A stretch of 12,279 nucleotides of DNA. Source: Mucidula mucida. Its lineage: Eukaryota; Basidiomycota; Agaricomycetes; Agaricales; Physalacriaceae. Positions 9,070 through 12,279 of the stretch are shown here, piece after piece. Positions within the stretch are counted from its first letter, which is position 1. The number at the start of each line of letters is the position of its first letter. Location: the NCBI GenBank assembly GCA_015501055.1, contig JADNYV010000939.1, forward strand, positions 1 to 12,279, written 5' to 3'. The translations under genes were made by a program, and so were the position numbers. The notes below the pieces were generated by a model that saw only the letters and a program-made list of their open reading frames with translations, did not search any database and was not told where the DNA came from.

Positions 9070-9753
9070 TCACCTCCTTCTCACGGCGAGAAGTATTCGC
9101 TGTCCTCGAGGGCCGTATGAGCCTTGACCAATAGCGTGGATCAGCCTACTCGTTGCGCGTCGCCTCCTTCTCCCGAACCATAACATGTTCGGCAGTGAAC
9201 ATAATGGCTTGCTTTCGTTGAGAGTGTGAACGGTATGTTCAGTGGAAAACATAACAGCTGGCTTCCGTTGAGAGTGTGAACCGTAGTTCAGTGAAAATAT
9301 GATGGCTGGCTTCCGTTTGAGAGTGTGAACCGCTCCTTGAATCGGCTTCAATGTTTGATGCCTGCCTTCGAGGATTGCGAGTGCTTGACCACTTGCGTGA
9401 GTCGGTCTGCTCATCCCGCGTCACCTCCTCAGGGTATTCGGCGCGTTCGAGATTGTCAAGCGCTCGGAAAAGTTCCTCGTAAGTGTGGAACTTTAACGTT
9501 TTCTGCCCGTGGACGATAAACGGCGTAGCCTGTGGGCGTCTGCCCTCGAGAATGTCAAGCGTAAGCTGACGATGATGGCAAACATGTTCTTCGTGGCGCT
9601 GAGCGATCTCCTCGGAAAGCGGGATTTCTCCAGAGAGTGGATGATATCTCCTGCCCTCCGCCTATCCAGTCTGCTCAGCCTGGGCGTCCATGACGCCCCT
9701 GGAGAGTGCGACGCGGTTAAGTCGGTAGTGGTGTTGTTGGCGGTCGAGAACAT
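9070..9753 (-). pseudogene. Broken copy of the L-x-ILEG small protein
   Basis: The ATG at 9753 aligns with the copy 1 start at 830, and the first 43 residues or so are alignable, ending in IIHSLEK. A one-base deletion near 9624-9627 then shifts frame. The adjacent frame continues with HHRQLTLDILEGRRPQ and EVTRDEQTDSRKWS, and a second shift near 9387 leads to LAILEGRHQTL. Beyond this the minisatellite at 9208-9332 is read through, followed by a further degenerate module (near 9100-9150). Compared with copy 1 this copy has gained modules and lost its frame. Confidence 0.5.
9208..9332. repeat. Minisatellite, 2.5 units of about 48-50 bp
   Basis: Units start at 9208, 9258 and 9306 and share CGTTGAGAGTGTGAAC (third unit with one extra T) followed by a GTTCAGTG-like segment and an AT-rich tail. 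A degenerate partial unit precedes it (9186-9207). It is absent from copy 1, so it arose or was inserted after the copies split. Confidence 0.75.
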
Positions 9754-9801
9754 AATAATGTGATGATGATAGTATTTGATAGAGAAGCAAAGTGAGGCAA
9801 A

Positions 9802-9884
9802 CAGAATATATACGCCACGAAAAGGAGCTATATTCTCAGAGCGATCGGTCAAGTTCATGTCTCGGAGCCCACTCTCTCCGACAC
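9802..9884 (-). promoter_or_regulatory. Copy 2 of the conserved TATA plus hairpin block
   Basis: Identical to copy 1 over 39 and 40 nt, except that the 8-nt junction of copy 1 is one base here. The hairpin arms at 9859-9867 and 9876-9884 now have one mismatch (8 of 9 pairs). The TATA-like motif sits about 55 nt upstream of the ATG at 9753 on the minus strand. Confidence 0.4.
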
Positions 9885-10194
9885 GAGCAGCACCGCAATA
9901 GACAACCAGCACCGAAAACAATGATGACATGCCTTTTGATACATATCCTCTTTGAAGGCCTCTGTCTTTCATCGGCAGCTTTGAAGCCGTGGCAATATGA
10001 GATCCAGAATACTTCTGCTGGATAGAGCGTCGTATCGCTCGCTCCCGCTCCCCGCGAGGTCAAGTCACCAGACTGATGACAATAGGAAGCGTATGGTCCG
10101 GTTCGTCGACGCAAAGAAGGCGAAAATTGGAATTTTCAAGGACGTCGCCTCGAGCATTGCGCTCCCATGTACGACCCTTCCTGCTACGATGTAA

Positions 10195-10481
10195 TGTAAG
10201 GAAATGGAGTCGGTAAGCTTCTCAGTCGATACACAATGGTAGAAACGACTGTATTAAGGTCGAGTACTATACCTAATGTAAGGAAATGGAGTCGGTAAGC
10301 TTCTGTAAGATATATAAGTACGAGGAATGATTAGGTTAATGTAAATAGGCTCACCTCAGTCGATACACAATGGTAGAAACGACTGAGGTGGCGTGAAACG
10401 ATCGAGAGGTATATAAATGTACGTATAGGAGGCATGTCCATAAAAGGAATTCACCGCCCGTCGTCGGGTCTACTTCCAACA
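10195..10481 (-). repeat. 3' LTR of the copia element (outer end uncertain)
   Basis: On the minus strand the LTR begins TGTTGGAAGT at 10481, directly after polypurine tract GGGGGAG (10488-10482). It contains a TATA-like ATTTATATACC near 10419-10409. The outer end, CCTTACA, occurs twice, so the LTR ends either at 10277 (205 bp) or at 10195 (287 bp). The ambiguity comes from an exact 31-bp repeat at 10192-10222 and 10274-10304. The 5' LTR needed to decide is outside the window. Confidence 0.7.
10352..10390. repeat. LTR hairpin, 11-bp perfect arms
   Basis: CACCTCAGTCG (10352-10362) and CGACTGAGGTG (10380-10390) are exact reverse complements around a 17-nt loop. A shorter version with the same loop and 6-bp arms occurs at 10223-10251. 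It lies in the transcribed part or U3 of the LTR depending on the true LTR end. Confidence 0.8.
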
Positions 10482-10499
10482 CTCCCCCAGATCCGACGA

Positions 10500-12279
10500 C
10501 TACCCATCAACCTCTCCAATATTCAACGCGGCAAGGCAACGATAATGGGCGTCACGAGGAAGAGGCTTGGTGAAGATATCCGCTGGGTTTTCGTTACCGC
10601 GGACGAAGTTGAGCTTGATTTCCTTCGCCGCGACGAGTTCCCGAATGTAATGATGACGGATATCGATGTGCTTCACCTTCGCGTGGGATTTGGTGTTCTT
10701 CGTCAAGTCGAGCGCGCCTCGATTGTCACCCCATAAGTCGCCCGGTTTCTCTTGTGCCAACAGGATCTCCTCCAGCCACGAATACATCCATCGCATCTGC
10801 TGACCGGCCTTCGAGGTAGAGACATACTCGGATTCAACAGTGGAAAGAGCAACCGTCTGTTGACGCTTCGAACTCCAAGACACAGGCGCCCCGGCCATCA
10901 TGAAAACTTGACCGGAGGTGGAACGACGCGTATCCTTGCATCCCGCATAGTCAGCGTCGACGAATCCGACTGGCACCAATGGTTGGTCCGATGAGAAAAT
11001 GAGCCCGAACTTCACGGTTTGGCGAATGTATCCCAACACATGGAGCAACGCCCTCCAGTGTTCCAAGCCCGGATTCGTCTGGTAGCGAGATAAGACGCTG
11101 ACTGCGTAGGAGAGGTCGGGACGAGTGGTGAGTTGGCCCCACATAACCTTGCCAAGAAGGGTGCGATACGGTTTATCCTTCATGACCTGGCGTTCTTCGT
11201 TGGTAGTGGGCGACATGTCGTTAGAGAGGGATGTTCCAACGGGGAGGGGAATGGAGCGGAGAGGAAGGTTCTCGAGACCGAATTCCTTGAAAACCTTTTC
11301 GAAGTACGCGCGTTGGGATAAGGTGATGGTGCCAGCTTCGTACTTCTCGATAATCGTCATTCCAAGGAGTCGCTCCTGGTCGGTGACTTCGCGAATATCC
11401 CAAATCCTCCCCATCTCTGCCTTCCTAGTCTCTGCTTCAGGCAGCGACGCTGACGCTCCCATAACGTCATCAGTATACGTCGCAGTGAGGGTGTACTCGC
11501 CATTATCTCCCGTGCGGACGCGTACACACGGGTCCGCTCTTGACGTGGTATATCCCAACTCATCGTACGTCCCGTTCAACGTTCCGGCCCAGTCATGGCC
11601 ACCTTGCATCGTTCCGTAAATCGTCTTCTTCAATCTGCACTTCTCCCCCTCGCGTCCTTCCACCTCATACCCACTCGGCTGATCCATCCATATCTCCTCC
11701 GTCGTGTCACTGTTAAGGAAAGCGGCTTCAAAATCAATCAGCCAGATATGAAGACGTTCAGCAACGGCCACAGCAGCCATCATCCGGATAGACTCCATCC
11801 TCGCTACCGCTGCCCACGTCTCATTGTAATCCACCCCAATTGCTGAGTGAAACCTTTACCAACCCAACGAGCTTTGTCGCGCATACGTACACCATCACCA
11901 TTTTTCTTGACGGCGTACACCCATCGACCAGCCATGACATTCGCACCGGGCGGTGGTATCCCCAATTCCCACGTGCCCTTGCGTTGATGAAGGTCCATCT
12001 CGACGTCCATCGCGGCTGTCCAACGGTCGGCATCCAAAGACATTGCTTCTTTATACGTCTTCGGTTCATAGGTATCGTCGTCGGTATGTCCCAACAACGC
12101 GACAAAGTCGTCCAAGTCGGCGGACGCGTTCCAGGCGGCGTTAGCGGCGGGTGTCTCCGTGGCCCAATCTTCACCGGCGGCACGGGCTAGGTCTTCGCGT
12201 CTCTCGTAGGCGGCGTTCTCGATGGCGGCACGAGTCGGGACAGGCGTACGTGATGAGCGTCTAGGTTCAGGCTGAGAAA
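10500..12279 (-). pseudogene. Copia pol: reverse transcriptase and RNase H, partial and frameshifted
   Basis: The frame is open from the window edge and holds the RT entry motifs (EPKTYKEAM, GRWVYAVKK, KARWVGKGFTQQLG) up to about 11834. There a G4 run is one base short of keeping frame with the following 444 codons. The second segment carries the RT motif-A aspartate in WLIDFEAAFLN (about residue 34), the catalytic YTDDV (about 120), LLGMTIIEKYEAG, YRTLLGKVMWGQLTTRPDLS, and RNase H residues in FVDADYAGCKDTRRSTSG, LSTVESEY and LWGDNRGAL, then KHIDIRHHYIRE and NPADIFTKPL before the stop. Family copia polyproteins are far longer; only the C-terminal third is here. YTDDV is a variant of the usual YVDD box with both catalytic aspartates kept. 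Confidence 0.92.

Larger units (their letters stand above)
8655..10175 (+). repeat. Dispersed repeat, copy 2
   Basis: Diverged direct-repeat partner of 1-1241. It keeps the order hairpin, coding modules, 39-nt and 40-nt identical blocks (9802-9840, 9842-9881) and right end gctcccatgtacgac (10161-10175). It is longer than copy 1 because extra coding modules (9014-9150) and a roughly 50-bp minisatellite (9208-9332) lie within the ORF region. The right edge lies about 20 bases from the copia LTR. The left edge is approximate. Confidence 0.75.
10195..12279 (-). mobile_element. Ty1/copia LTR retrotransposon, 3' part
   Basis: Reading the minus strand from the right edge: end of the integrase-RT linker, reverse transcriptase, RNase H, stop at 10500, polypurine tract, then the 3' LTR starting TGTTGG at 10481. 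Gag, protease, most of the integrase and the 5' LTR lie beyond the window. The polyprotein has a one-base break at 11834-11837, so this copy is apparently non-autonomous as sequenced. It sits about 20 bases beyond repeat copy 2. Confidence 0.9.

Noticed and set aside
9014..9430. CRISPR-like array of repeats
   Set aside because: Repeats are coding modules and a minisatellite with unequal spacing and diverged units, in eukaryotic DNA.
1..10175. The two long repeats as LTRs of one giant element
   Set aside because: The sequence between them is ordinary intron-bearing host genes and a tRNA. There is no primer-binding site or polypurine tract beside the repeats, and the copies differ greatly in length.

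Overview
The window looks like nuclear DNA of a filamentous basidiomycete, probably an Agaricomycete. Host genes are cut by many short introns (44-59 nt, GT...AG). A DUF1365 gene, a half-size ABC gene of a type common in Agaricomycetes, a eukaryotic tRNA-Ala(AGC) and a Ty1/copia retrotransposon are present. No database search was possible, so family calls rest on motif recognition.

Layout, left to right. (1) 1-1241: copy 1 of a dispersed repeat carrying a small minus-strand ORF (162 aa) of an unrecognised family with recurring L-x-ILEG motifs. (2) 1242-1512: spacer with a short relic of an ABC-transporter C-terminus. (3) 3127-1513 (minus): a nine-exon WD40 gene resembling WRAP53/TCAB1 (yeast Swt21). 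(4) 3128-3508: shared divergent intergenic region. (5) 3509-5171 (plus): a three-exon DUF1365 gene. (6) 5251-5325: tRNA-Ala(AGC). (7) 5797-8332 (plus): an ABC ATPase gene with a clear nucleotide-binding domain and a frame-disrupted N-terminal half. (8) about 8655-10175: copy 2 of the dispersed repeat, same orientation, with a broken ORF, an inserted minisatellite and strong hairpins. (9) 10195-12279 (minus): the 3' part of a copia element (LTR, polypurine tract, RNase H, reverse transcriptase), cut by the window edge.

Two themes stand out. First, every recognisable gene family here needs single-base frame corrections. Most sit at short homopolymers, splice sites are intact and I found few clear nonsense changes, so uncorrected sequencing indels are as likely as gene decay. 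Second, two diverged direct repeats enclose about 7.4 kb of host genes. Across them an 80-nt promoter-like block is identical while the rest has drifted. That repeat family and its small ORF are the best candidates for something undescribed.

The genes do not form an obvious pathway: RNP or telomerase-type WD40 factor, DUF1365 protein, tRNA and ABC ATPase look like independent neighbours.
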